A DNA stretch of 64,000 bases, from NCBI RefSeq assembly GCF_014649035.1, contig NZ_BMSG01000017.1, positions 1-64,000 on the forward strand. The letters run 5' to 3'. Positions 36,845 to 44,732 of this stretch are shown here, piece by piece (position 1 is the first letter of the stretch; the number at the start of each line of letters is the position of its first letter). The notes beneath the pieces are model-generated. The model was not told where the DNA came from. It worked only from the letters and a program-made list of their open reading frames with translations, and made no database searches. Position numbers and translations under genes: made by a program. Source of the stretch: Streptomyces sindenensis (GTDB taxonomy: Bacteria > Actinomycetota > Actinomycetes > Streptomycetales > Streptomycetaceae).

Positions 36845-37846
36845 TCAGGTCTGGCGCACCGGTGCGTAGGCCGCCCCCTCCAGGCCGAAGGTCCAGGCCA
36901 CCCCGTCCTTCGCCGTCCGGGTGGCGGGCGGCACCCGCAGCCAGTAGGTGCGACACGTGCCGTCCGGTTCGGGGGTGGAGTTGACCACCTCGACCATCAC
37001 CACGTCCTCGTCGCCGTCGAGGGCGATGCGCCAGAGGATGCCCGTCTCGTCGCGGTGGACGGGCTCGGCACCCGACTCGGTGAGATACCGGTCGTAGCCG
37101 TAGTACTCCAGCATCACCCGGCGCAGCTCCGCGTTCTCCTCGGCACGGATCCGCTCGGGGGTGAGGGAGGGCAGCTCCTCCAGGAACGCGGCGGGCACGG
37201 GCATGCCGCGCCAGGCGTGCAGGGCGAACCCGTCCCCGTACGCGAGTGCCGGCCCCTCCCCGTGGTCGAGCCGGCCCGCCTCGTCGCGGTGCAGGACGTC
37301 GGGCCGCTCGGTGATGACGACGGCGTGCTCGTAGGGCCACCACCAGCCGGCGTTGCGGGCCACCTCCGCGAGACCCGCGAGCCGGTCGCCGTGTCCGTCG
37401 AAGGCCGCGAGCCAGGCGGCGTCGTGCTGGCCGAGCACCGCGTCCAGGAGCACCAGCCGGACGGCCGCCGCGTCCTGGGACCGGGGTGCCAGGTCGGCGA
37501 CGACACCGGTCCGTATCCGCTCGGCGAGCGCGGCCGTGGTCTCCCACAGCTGGGCCCCGGTGGCGGACCAGAGCGCCGACCAGCCGGCCGGGCCCAGCTC
37601 GTCGTACATCCGGCGGCGTTCGTCCGCCCAGGGGCGGGTGCGGACCTCCTCGCGCACCGACCGTCCGGCGTCGGTCAGCTTCTCCACCGTCTCGACGGCG
37701 GCCCGGGGCGATGCGGCCCAGATGATCCGGTCCGGCTCGGCCAGTCCGGCGGTGCGGTAGGCGCGCCGCACCCCTGCCTCGGCCGCCGTCCGGTCCGCAC
37801 GGCCGGTCGCCGCCGCCACGCTCCGCCAGGAATTCACGTTCTGCAT
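36845..37846 (-). CDS. DUF6745 domain-containing protein
   Basis: This 333-residue protein matches DUF6745, with GWWWPYEHAVVITERP, the segment GPALAYGDGFALHAWRGMPVPAAF and a C-terminal HRDETGILWRI region. I know of no assigned function. The N-terminal 120 residues are helical and polar; no membrane segment or signal is visible. It is downstream of the small GDVL/GHAH protein gene on the same strand (144-base gap holding tandem repeats), and that unit starts from a DNA-damage-type promoter facing the STM4015-STM4011 operon. Confidence 0.82.
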   Translation of the reverse strand: MQNVNSWRSVAAATGRADRTAAEAGVRRAYRTAGLAEPDRIIWAASPRAAVETVEKLTDAGRSVREEVRTRPWADERRRMYDELGPAGWSALWSATGAQLWETTAALAERIRTGVVADLAPRSQDAAAVRLVLLDAVLGQHDAAWLAAFDGHGDRLAGLAEVARNAGWWWPYEHAVVITERPDVLHRDEAGRLDHGEGPALAYGDGFALHAWRGMPVPAAFLEELPSLTPERIRAEENAELRRVMLEYYGYDRYLTESGAEPVHRDETGILWRIALDGDEDVVMVEVVNSTPEPDGTCRTYWLRVPPATRTAKDGVAWTFGLEGAAYAPVRQT

Positions 37847-37907
37847 CGGTTGTCCCCGTCCCCTGCTGTGCTCGTTCTGTTCCGAAAGGCTGTGTTCGCT
37901 GTGTCTA

Positions 37908-37952
37908 CTGCGTTCGGTGCGTTTGCTGCGTTCGGTGCGTTTGCTGCGTTCG
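37908..37952. repeat. 18-bp tandem repeat, two and a half copies
   Basis: The unit CTGCGTTCGGTGCGTTTG occurs at 37908-37925 and 37926-37943, followed by half a unit to 37952. It lies between the DUF6745 gene and the small protein gene. The copies show an internal GTGCGTT/CTGCGTT similarity, so the true period may be nine bases with variation. Confidence 0.85.
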
Positions 37953-37990
37953 CTCCGGGTGTCCGTGCGGGCTCCGGCACGGCCGAAGGG

Positions 37991-38317
37991 TCAGTCCGCC
38001 ACGATGCGGACCGCGCCCGGCGCGTACTCCCGCTGGCGCACGACGCGGAACCAGCCCTTGGGCAGCGGGATCACCGCGTGCTCCTCGTGCACCACCCGGC
38101 CGCCCTCGGGAAGATGGAGCAGCATCGGCCCGAACTGGCCCGCTTCCCGGATCAGCCGGCCGGGGCCCTGCACGGCGTGCGCGTGTCCGGTGACCTCGCC
38201 GAGCGCGAGCACCAGCCGTCCCCGCCCGTCGCGCAGTTCGCCCGGGGCCTCCAGGAAGGGGGCGGGCACCGCCGACTCGTCCAGCTCCATGATCAGTACG
38301 TCGCCCTGCCGGTACAC
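37991..38317 (-). CDS. small GDVL/GHAH protein next to DUF6745
   Basis: The 108-residue product starts MYRQGDVLIMELDESAVPAP and has the conserved-looking segments LALGEVTGHAHAV, VVHEEHAVIPLPKGW and FRVVRQREYAPG. Similar small proteins occur in phages and actinobacteria, often near DUF6745 genes; no function is assigned to my knowledge. Histidines in GHAHA and HEEHA could bind a metal in a cupin-like fold, but this is inferred. GTG 38317 was preferred because GAGGGGAG lies six bases upstream; GTG 38341 would add eight residues and sit within the ribosome site region. A DNA-damage-type promoter lies 50-70 bases upstream. Confidence 0.78.
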   Translation of the reverse strand: MYRQGDVLIMELDESAVPAPFLEAPGELRDGRGRLVLALGEVTGHAHAVQGPGRLIREAGQFGPMLLHLPEGGRVVHEEHAVIPLPKGWFRVVRQREYAPGAVRIVAD

Positions 38318-38364
38318 AGACGTCTCCCCTCGTCGCGGCACCCGGTGTGCCGACCCTGCGAAAA

Positions 38365-38387
38365 ACGCTACGGGCAGGGTCTGACAA
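38365..38387 (-). promoter_or_regulatory. RecA-NDp/PafBC-type promoter, leftward
   Basis: On the minus strand TTGTCAGAC (38387 to 38379) is followed, with the TA at position 18 of the element, by TAGCGT (38370 to 38365). The published LexA-independent DNA-damage promoter of actinobacteria is TTGTCAGTGGC-N6-TAGGGT with the same spacing. Transcription would start about 40 bases before GTG 38317. Confidence 0.72.
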
Positions 38388-38429
38388 CGGCGCCCGGCGA
38401 CGGCTGTGGCCGGGGTCCCGGTCGCGGCG

Positions 38430-38452
38430 TTGTCAGTGCGGCTTGATAGACC
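38430..38452 (+). promoter_or_regulatory. RecA-NDp/PafBC-type promoter, rightward
   Basis: TTGTCAGTG (38430-38438) is followed by TAGACC (38447-38452), with the TA exactly at position 18 as in the consensus TTGTCAGTGGC-N6-TAGGGT. Transcription would start near 38459, about 35 bases before the first STM4015-type gene. The element predicts DNA-damage induction of the whole operon through PafBC. Confidence 0.78.
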
Positions 38453-38493
38453 TTGCGGACAACAGCCGTTCCCAGGATCAGGAGCTCAGGGCC

Positions 38494-39450
38494 ATGTACG
38501 GTGCGCAGCATCTGCACGAGTTCGGCGGCCTTCCGGCCGTCGACTTCCGGCACACGACCGACGAGGGCCCCCGGCCCGCCGCAGATGCCGTGGCCTGGCG
38601 TGTCTCCGTCGATCCGTACGGCGACGACGAGGACCGGTCCTGGGAGGAGGAGTTCGCCCACTTCCTGGGCGAGGTCGACCCGGCCGGGGTCCGGGCCCTG
38701 ATCATCGGTCAGTGGGGCGAGGCGTACGAGGAGACGTCCTCGGTTCCGATCGGTCTGGTGATCGCCGCCGCCGACCGGCTGACCTCGCTGGAGGCAGTGT
38801 TCGTCGGTGATCTGGAGGCGGAGGAGGCCGAGATCACCTGGATCGAGCAGTCGGACGTGACGGCCCTGCTGGCCGCGTTCCCCGCGCTGACGGAGCTCGG
38901 GGTGCGCGGCGGCACGGATCTGGTGTTCCCGCCGACGAAGCACGAGCGGCTGCGGTCGCTGACGATCCAGGCGGGCGGACTGCCGGTGGAGGTGGTGCGC
39001 GGGGTGCTGGACAGCGAACTGCCCGCGCTGGAGCGGCTGGACCTCTGGCTCGGGGTCTCCGCCTACGAGGGCAACACCGACGTCGCCGACCTCGCTCCGC
39101 TGCTCTCCGGCACCCGCTTCCCCCGGCTGCACCACCTGGGCATGCGCAACAGCGAGATCCAGAACGAGATCGCCGCAGCCATCGCCTCGGCTCCGGTCGT
39201 CGCCCGGCTGCGGGTGCTCGACCTGTCGAACGGGACGCTGGGCGACGAGGGCGCGGCCGCCCTGCTCGAAGGGCAGCCGCTGACCCATCTGGAAGTCCTC
39301 GACCTCCACCATCACTTCCTCAGCGACGCCATGGAGCAGCGGGTCCGTTCCGCCCTGGAGCCGCACGGGGTGCGGGTCGACCTCTCGGAGAAGTGCGAGC
39401 CGTGGGGCGACCGGGGCGTCGAGGGCCGTTACACCGCGGTGTCGGAGTGA
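38494..39450 (+). CDS. STM4015 family LRR-like protein, copy 1
   Basis: This 318-residue protein belongs to the STM4015 family, whose middle and C-terminal parts form leucine-rich-repeat-like units (LPALERLDLWLG; FPRLHHLGMRNSEIQNEIAAAI; ARLRVLDLSNGTLGDEGAAALL; HLEVLDLHHHFL). There is no signal peptide. LRR proteins usually bind other proteins or peptides, so it may be the scaffold or substrate-recognition part of the STM cluster; this is inference. An AGGAG sequence precedes ATG 38494. It is the first gene of the operon behind the DNA-damage-type promoter, and a paralogue follows six bases later. Confidence 0.87.
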   Translation: MYGAQHLHEFGGLPAVDFRHTTDEGPRPAADAVAWRVSVDPYGDDEDRSWEEEFAHFLGEVDPAGVRALIIGQWGEAYEETSSVPIGLVIAAADRLTSLEAVFVGDLEAEEAEITWIEQSDVTALLAAFPALTELGVRGGTDLVFPPTKHERLRSLTIQAGGLPVEVVRGVLDSELPALERLDLWLGVSAYEGNTDVADLAPLLSGTRFPRLHHLGMRNSEIQNEIAAAIASAPVVARLRVLDLSNGTLGDEGAAALLEGQPLTHLEVLDLHHHFLSDAMEQRVRSALEPHGVRVDLSEKCEPWGDRGVEGRYTAVSE

Positions 39451-39455
39451 GCGCC

Positions 39456-40415
39456 ATGACGTATCTCGGGATCGAGCATCTGGAGCGCTTTCACGGGCTG
39501 CCGGTCCACACCCCGGCGCCGTCGTCCGGCGCCCTGCCCGCCGCCGACTCGGTGGCCTGGCGGCTGGAGTGCGACTACGGCAAGGACGCCGGCTTCGCCA
39601 CGCTGTGGGAGCAGTTCCTGGAATCGGTGGACACGACCCGGGTCCGGGCCCTCGTCATCGGCCCCTGGTGGAACGACGAGTACACGCCGTTCGCTCCGGT
39701 GATGGAGCTGATCGTCGCCCACGCCGACCGCTTCCCGGCCCTGCGCGGGCTCTTCCTCGCCGATGTGGTGGGCGAGGAGTGCGAGGTGTCCTGGCTGAGG
39801 ATGTGCGACATCACTCCGGTGCTCGAAGCGCTGCCGTCGCTGGAGGAGTTCGGTGTGCGCGGCTGCGGCCAGGAGGGACTCGCGCTGCGCCCCCTGCGCC
39901 ATACGGCGCTGAAGTCGCTGCGCTTCGAGTCCGGCGGGCTGCCCGGCGCGCTGGTCCGGGCCGTCGCCGCGAGCGAGCTGCCCGCGCTGGAACGGCTGGA
40001 CCTGTGGTTCGGCAGTTCGTGGTACGGCGGCGACGCCACGGTCGACGACATCCGGCCGCTCCTGTCGGGCGGTGTGTTCCCCCGGCTGCGCCACCTGGGG
40101 CTGCAGAACAGCGAGATCCAGGACGAGATCGCCCTCGCCGTGGGTTCGGCTCCCGTGGTGGCCCAGTTGGAGACCCTGGCGCTGTCCATGGGCACCCTGA
40201 GCGACACGGGTGGCGAGGCCCTGCTCAACGGTCAGCCCCTGAGCCATCTGTCCACCCTCGATCTGCGCCACCACTACCTCACCGGGCCGGTGCTGGACCG
40301 CATCAGGACCGCCTGCGCCCCGGCCGTGGTGGAGGGCGGCGAGGCCGAGGACGACTACGCCGACCCGGACGACGAGGACGACGAACCGGAACGCTATGTC
40401 GCGGTCAGCGAGTAA
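39456..40415 (+). CDS. STM4015 family LRR-like protein, copy 2
   Basis: The 319-residue product is a tandem paralogue of the gene before it: LPALERLDLWFG, FPRLRHLGLQNSEIQDEIALAV, DLRHHYL and the identical final AVSE align with copy 1. Between the last repeat and the C-terminus it has an acidic insert (EAEDDYADPDDEDDEPE). GGAG lies just before ATG 39456. The 3' end overlaps the STM4014 gene by 20 bases. The duplication suggests two related binding roles, for example two forms of one partner or a heterodimer. Confidence 0.87.
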   Translation: MTYLGIEHLERFHGLPVHTPAPSSGALPAADSVAWRLECDYGKDAGFATLWEQFLESVDTTRVRALVIGPWWNDEYTPFAPVMELIVAHADRFPALRGLFLADVVGEECEVSWLRMCDITPVLEALPSLEEFGVRGCGQEGLALRPLRHTALKSLRFESGGLPGALVRAVAASELPALERLDLWFGSSWYGGDATVDDIRPLLSGGVFPRLRHLGLQNSEIQDEIALAVGSAPVVAQLETLALSMGTLSDTGGEALLNGQPLSHLSTLDLRHHYLTGPVLDRIRTACAPAVVEGGEAEDDYADPDDEDDEPERYVAVSE

Positions 40416-41550
40416 CGGCAAGGTCCCGGGGCCGCGGTTCGCGGTCGTCGGCAATCCGGGCAACCGGCGGGTCGCCTTCTTCGAGGAGGCCGTGCGGTCC
40501 GCCGGTCTGCCGGCGGCCCGGGTCGTGCCCTGGCTCCAGGTGCTGCGCGGGGATGCGGCGTTCACCCCCGGCGAGAGCGTGCGGATCGATTCGCCCGGTG
40601 AGGACGCCGAGGTGGACCGGCTGCTTCGCGGGGTCGACGACCCGACCCGGGTGGAGGGCTCCGCCCGGTGGTACGCGCGCTTCACGGCGGCGGTGGACGC
40701 GGTGGCCGGTGCGGCGTCGGCGGCGGGGGCCGAGGTGCTGGGCTCCTCCGCCGACATCGCCGTGCTCTTCGACAAGCGGCTGTGCCACGGACTGCTCGAC
40801 CGGGCGGGGGTCCCCGTGCCCGCCTCGCCGACCTCCGGCCCGGCCGGGGCCCCGGTGCGGGGCTGGTCCGACGTACGGGAGTTGCTGCGCGAGCACCGGA
40901 TGCCCCGGGCGTTCGTGAAGCTGGCGCACGGCTCCTCCGCCTCCGGGGTGCTGGCGGTGGAGACGGCGGGTCCCGGCCGGGTCCGGGCGAGCACATCGGT
41001 CGAACGGGACCCGTCGGGGCGGCTGTTCAACTCACTGCGGGTCCGGCGCTACACCTCGGAGCGGGAGATCGGCGCGGTGGTGGACGCGCTGGCCCCGGAC
41101 GGGCTGCACATCGAGCGGTGGCTCCCGAAGGCGTCCCAGCGGGGGCGGGCCGCGGACCTGCGGATCGTGGTGGTCGGCGGCCGGGCCACGCACGCCGTGG
41201 TGCGGACGAGCACGAGCCCCATGACCAATCTGCATCTGGGCGGCGCGCGCGGTGACCTCGACGAGGTCCGGGGCGCGGTGGCGGCGGCGGGCGGCTGCTG
41301 GCGCGAGGCGCTGGCGATGTGCGAGCGGGCGGCGGCCTGCTTTCCCGGGACGCTCTGTGCGGGCGTCGATCTTCTGCCCACGGCCGGCTGGCGGCGCTTC
41401 GCCGTCGGCGAGGTCAACGCCTTCGGCGATCTGCTGCCCGGACTCACCGGTCTGCCGGACAGCGGCGCCGAGGGCCTGAACACCTATGCGGCGCAGGTCG
41501 CCGCCGTACTGGACCGAGCAAGGAACCACCGTGCCCTCACCGCTTCCTGA
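40396..41550 (+). CDS. STM4014 family ATP-grasp protein
   Basis: This 384-residue protein is an ATP-grasp-type enzyme of the STM4014 family. A central region FDKRLCHGLLDRAGVPVPAS corresponds to the first ATP-grasp subdomain; RAFVKLAHGSSASGVLAV supplies the ATP-binding lysine and flexible loop; a C-terminal segment (LCAGVDLLPTAG ... FAVGEVNAFGDLLPGL) supplies the metal-binding Asp, Glu and Asn. ATP-grasp enzymes make amide or thioester bonds through acyl-phosphates. What it joins is unknown. It overlaps both neighbours by 20 bases and is therefore an integral part of the operon. Confidence 0.87.
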   Translation: MSRSASNGKVPGPRFAVVGNPGNRRVAFFEEAVRSAGLPAARVVPWLQVLRGDAAFTPGESVRIDSPGEDAEVDRLLRGVDDPTRVEGSARWYARFTAAVDAVAGAASAAGAEVLGSSADIAVLFDKRLCHGLLDRAGVPVPASPTSGPAGAPVRGWSDVRELLREHRMPRAFVKLAHGSSASGVLAVETAGPGRVRASTSVERDPSGRLFNSLRVRRYTSEREIGAVVDALAPDGLHIERWLPKASQRGRAADLRIVVVGGRATHAVVRTSTSPMTNLHLGGARGDLDEVRGAVAAAGGCWREALAMCERAAACFPGTLCAGVDLLPTAGWRRFAVGEVNAFGDLLPGLTGLPDSGAEGLNTYAAQVAAVLDRARNHRALTAS

Positions 41551-42415
41551 CCCCGCCACGCCCCCCGGATCCGGCCGGCCCGACATGGGCGAGGTCGTGG
41601 GCAGCCACGACCTGCTGCTGGTCACCCTGGACACCCTGCGCCACGATGTCGCCGTCGAGCTGGCGGCCGCCGGACGCATCCCCCACCTCGCCCGGCACCT
41701 GCCCGGCGGCGGCTGGGAGGAGCGGCACGCCCCGGGCAGCTTCACCTACGCCTCGCACCAGGCGATGTTCGCCGGGTTCCTGCCGACGCCCGCCTCCCCC
41801 GGACCGCACCCGCGGCTGTTCGCGGCGCGGTTCGCGGGCAGTGAGACGACGGCGGACGGCACGTTCGTGTTCGACACCCCGGATCTGGTGTCGGGGCTGG
41901 CCGCCGAGGGCTATCGCACGGTGTGTATCGGCGGGGTCGGATTCTTCAACCGTCAGGGACCGCTCGGTTCGGTGCTGCCCGGGATGTTCCAGGAGAGCCA
42001 CTGGGAGCCCGGCTTCGGCGTCGCCTCGCCCACCTCGTTCGAGGAGCAGGTGGCGCGGGCGGAGGAGGTCGTCGCGGCGCTCCCCCGGGAGCAGCGGCTG
42101 TTCCTCTTCGTCAACGTGTCCGCCCTGCACCAGCCGAACTGGTTCCATCTGCCCGGCGCGACCCGTGAAGCGGGCGACTCCCGGGCCACGCACGCGGCGG
42201 CCCTGGAGTACGTGGACCGGCACATCGGCCGGCTCTTCGCCACCGCGAGCAGCCGCCGCCGGTGTTTCGCCATCGTCTGCTCCGACCACGGCACCGCCTA
42301 CGGCGACGACGGCTACACCGGTCACCGGCTCGGCCACCCGGCCGTCTGGACCGTCCCCTACGCCCACTTCTTCCTCGAACCGCCCGCAACACCCGGACCG
42401 GGGGCCGCCCGATGA
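41531..42415 (+). CDS. STM4013/SEN3800 family hydrolase (alkaline phosphatase fold)
   Basis: The 294-residue product has the alkaline-phosphatase/sulfatase fold. The first metal ligand is in LLLVTLDTLRHD (Asp34), a SFTYASH segment (70-76) occupies the nucleophile position, and SDHG (251-254) with later histidines (HRLGH) closes the metal site. It probably hydrolyses a phosphate, sulfate or phosphonate ester in the cytoplasm; no signal peptide is seen. GTG 41531 was chosen because AAGGAA precedes it; an upstream ATG would overlap STM4014 by more. Its stop overlaps the STM4012 start (ATGA). Confidence 0.88.
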   Translation: MPSPLPDPATPPGSGRPDMGEVVGSHDLLLVTLDTLRHDVAVELAAAGRIPHLARHLPGGGWEERHAPGSFTYASHQAMFAGFLPTPASPGPHPRLFAARFAGSETTADGTFVFDTPDLVSGLAAEGYRTVCIGGVGFFNRQGPLGSVLPGMFQESHWEPGFGVASPTSFEEQVARAEEVVAALPREQRLFLFVNVSALHQPNWFHLPGATREAGDSRATHAAALEYVDRHIGRLFATASSRRRCFAIVCSDHGTAYGDDGYTGHRLGHPAVWTVPYAHFFLEPPATPGPGAAR

Positions 42416-43797
42416 CGATCACGACCAGCACCACCGCGCCGCCCGCCGTCCGGCCGTACGAGAGTTACGTCTACGCCTATCCGCACAAGACGGCCTACCG
42501 GCCGCTCAAGGACCGCCCGGCCCTGCGGTCACTGTGGGCGGCGGAGCCGAAGGACGCCCTCTCCCTCTACCTCCACATACCGTTCTGTGAGGTCCGCTGC
42601 GGCTTCTGCAATCTCTTCACCCGGATCGGCGCGCCCGAGGAGCTGACGACGCGTTATCTGGACGCGCTGGACCGGCAGGCCCTGGCGGTGCGGGAGGCGC
42701 TGGGCGACGAGGAGCCGGTGCGGTTCGCGGCGGCGGCGTTCGGCGGCGGGACGCCGACGTTCCTCACCGCCGGGGAGCTGGAGCGGCTCTGCGATATCGC
42801 GGAGAAGCGGATGGGCGCCGACCTGAGCGCGGTCCCGCTGTCCGTGGAGACCTCGCCGTCGACCGCCACCGCCGACCGGCTCTCGGTGCTGGCCGACCGG
42901 GGCACGACGAGGATCAGCATCGGTGTGCAGAGCTTCGTGGACGAGGAGGCCCGGGCCGCCGTCCGGCCGCAGCGCCGCGCCGACGTGGAGGCGGCGCTCG
43001 GCCGGATCCGGGACGCCCGGATCCCGGTGCTGAACATCGACCTGATCTACGGCATCGACGGGCAGACCGAGCGCAGCTGGCTCGCCTCGCTCGACGCGGC
43101 GCTGGCCTGGCGGCCGGAGGAGCTGTACCTCTATCCGCTGTACGTCCGTCCGCTCACCGGTCTGCACCGCATCGGCCCTGCCGCGACCGCCCCGGAGGCC
43201 CAGGCCCTGGAGGACGCCGCCTGGGACGAGCAGCGGCTGCGGCTGTACGCGGTGGGGCGGGACCATCTCCTGGCCCGCGGCTACGAGCAGGTGTCGATGC
43301 GGATGTTCCGGCGGACCGACGCCCCGCGCGAGCAGGACGGCCCGGACGACTACGCCTGCCAGACCGACGGCATGATCGGCCTCGGCTGCGGTGCCCGTTC
43401 GTACACCTCCGCCCTGCACTACTCCTTCGACTACGCGGTGGACATGCGGGAGATCCGGTCGATCATCGACCGTTTCACCGCCACCGAGGACTTCTCCCGG
43501 GCCGAGGTCGGCCGGTATGTCGACGTGGACGAGGCGCGCAGGCGGCACCTGTTGCAGTCGCTGCTCCAGGCGGCGGGGCTGCCGGTGGCGGAGTACCGGG
43601 CCCGGTTCGGCACGGATCCGGGCGAGGACTTCCCGGCCGAGCTGGCGGAGTTCGCGGACCGGGGCTGGCTGGACGCGTCGGCGCCGGACGGTCTGCTCAG
43701 GCTGTCGCCGTCGGGTCTCGCCCATTCCGACGCGCTGGGGCCCGCGCTGTTCTCCCCCGGGGTGCGGGCGGCGATGGCCGCGTACGAGAGGAAGTGA
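42412..43797 (+). CDS. STM4012 family radical SAM protein (HemN-like)
   Basis: This 461-residue enzyme has the radical SAM cluster motif CEVRCGFC (Cys59, Cys63, Cys66) in a HemN-like barrel (LYLHIPFCEVRCGFCNLF; FGGGTPTFLTAGELERLCDI; VETSPSTATADRLSVLADRGTTRISIGVQSF; NIDLIYGIDGQTERSW). HemN-like enzymes also do methylations, cyclopropanations and other C-C chemistry, so coproporphyrinogen oxidation cannot be assumed. Start and stop coupling to the hydrolase gene (ATGA) places it in the STM operon. It ends seven bases before the second radical SAM gene. Confidence 0.92.
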   Translation: MTITTSTTAPPAVRPYESYVYAYPHKTAYRPLKDRPALRSLWAAEPKDALSLYLHIPFCEVRCGFCNLFTRIGAPEELTTRYLDALDRQALAVREALGDEEPVRFAAAAFGGGTPTFLTAGELERLCDIAEKRMGADLSAVPLSVETSPSTATADRLSVLADRGTTRISIGVQSFVDEEARAAVRPQRRADVEAALGRIRDARIPVLNIDLIYGIDGQTERSWLASLDAALAWRPEELYLYPLYVRPLTGLHRIGPAATAPEAQALEDAAWDEQRLRLYAVGRDHLLARGYEQVSMRMFRRTDAPREQDGPDDYACQTDGMIGLGCGARSYTSALHYSFDYAVDMREIRSIIDRFTATEDFSRAEVGRYVDVDEARRRHLLQSLLQAAGLPVAEYRARFGTDPGEDFPAELAEFADRGWLDASAPDGLLRLSPSGLAHSDALGPALFSPGVRAAMAAYERK

Positions 43798-43804
43798 CCG
43801 GGCC

Positions 43805-44722
43805 GTGGACCTGACGATTCTCTACCGGGGACCGCTCGCCTCCTGCGATTACGACTGCCCCTACTGCCCGTTCGCCAAGCGGCGGGACAGCCGTGCGCAG
43901 CTCACGGCGGACCGGGAGGCACTGGAGCGGTTCACCGGCTGGGCCGCGGCGCAGACGGCCGACCGGCTGTCGGTGCTGTTCACGCCGTGGGGCGAGGGGC
44001 TGGTGCGCTCCTGGTACCGGCGGGCGCTGACCGAGTTGTCGCACCTGCCGCACATCGGCCGGGTCGCGATCCAGACGAACCTGAGCTGCCGCACCGACTG
44101 GCTGGCGGACGCCGATCCGGAGCGGATCGCGCTCTGGTGCACGTACCACCCGGGGCAGACCCCGTACGACCGTTTTCTGGGCAGATGCCGGGAGCTGTCG
44201 GCGAAGGGCATCCGCTACAGCGTGGGAGTGGTCGGGTTCGACGAGCATCTCGACGAGGCGCGGCGGCTGCGGGCGGAGCTGCCGGACGAGGTCTATCTCT
44301 GGGTGAACGCCGCCGAGGGGCACACGTACACCGACGAGGAGGCGGCGCGGTGGACGGAGCTGGATCCGCTGTTCCCCTACAGCCGTGATCCGCACCGCTC
44401 GGCGGGACTGCCCTGCCGGACGGGCGAGTCGGTCGTCTCGGTGGACGGGGACGGCACGGTGCGGCGCTGTCACTTCGTCGAGGCGGAGCTGGGCAATCTC
44501 TACGACGGCAGCTACCGCCGGGCCCTCGGCCCGCGGGCGTGTCCTCTCGCCGTGTGCGACTGCCACATCGGCTATGTGCATCTGGAGTCGCTGCCGCTGT
44601 ACGACGTGTTCGCCGGCGGTGTCCTGGAGCGGATACCGGCCGGGTCCGGCGCGGGCACGCCACCGGGCGGGTTCGTCGCGCCGAACCCGCCCCGGCGGGC
44701 GCTTCCCCTGCTGGAGCCCTGA
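43805..44722 (+). CDS. STM4011 family radical SAM protein
   Basis: The 305-residue enzyme has the radical SAM motif CDYDCPYC (Cys14, Cys18, Cys21), very close to the N-terminus. A second cysteine group (Cys205, Cys223, Cys247, Cys252, Cys254) resembles a SPASM/twitch-type auxiliary Fe-S site, which is common in enzymes that modify peptides or other large substrates. GTG 43805 (VDLTILYRG) is the start; an open frame extends upstream through STM4012 but is not coding. It is the last gene of the operon and converges with the SGNH hydrolase gene with a ten-base gap and no hairpin. Confidence 0.9.
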   Translation: MDLTILYRGPLASCDYDCPYCPFAKRRDSRAQLTADREALERFTGWAAAQTADRLSVLFTPWGEGLVRSWYRRALTELSHLPHIGRVAIQTNLSCRTDWLADADPERIALWCTYHPGQTPYDRFLGRCRELSAKGIRYSVGVVGFDEHLDEARRLRAELPDEVYLWVNAAEGHTYTDEEAARWTELDPLFPYSRDPHRSAGLPCRTGESVVSVDGDGTVRRCHFVEAELGNLYDGSYRRALGPRACPLAVCDCHIGYVHLESLPLYDVFAGGVLERIPAGSGAGTPPGGFVAPNPPRRALPLLEP

Positions 44723-44732
44723 GGGACAGGCC

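Noticed and set aside
37908..37952. Tandem repeats considered as a CRISPR array
   Set aside because: The copies are contiguous without spacers, and there are no cas genes.
42412..43797. STM4012 considered as coproporphyrinogen oxidase HemN
   Set aside because: The gene context has no haem genes, and HemN-like proteins have diverse reactions.
38494..44722. STM operon considered as an anti-phage defence system
   Set aside because: There is no nuclease, toxin-like effector or defence-island neighbour; only the DNA-damage-type promoter points to stress.
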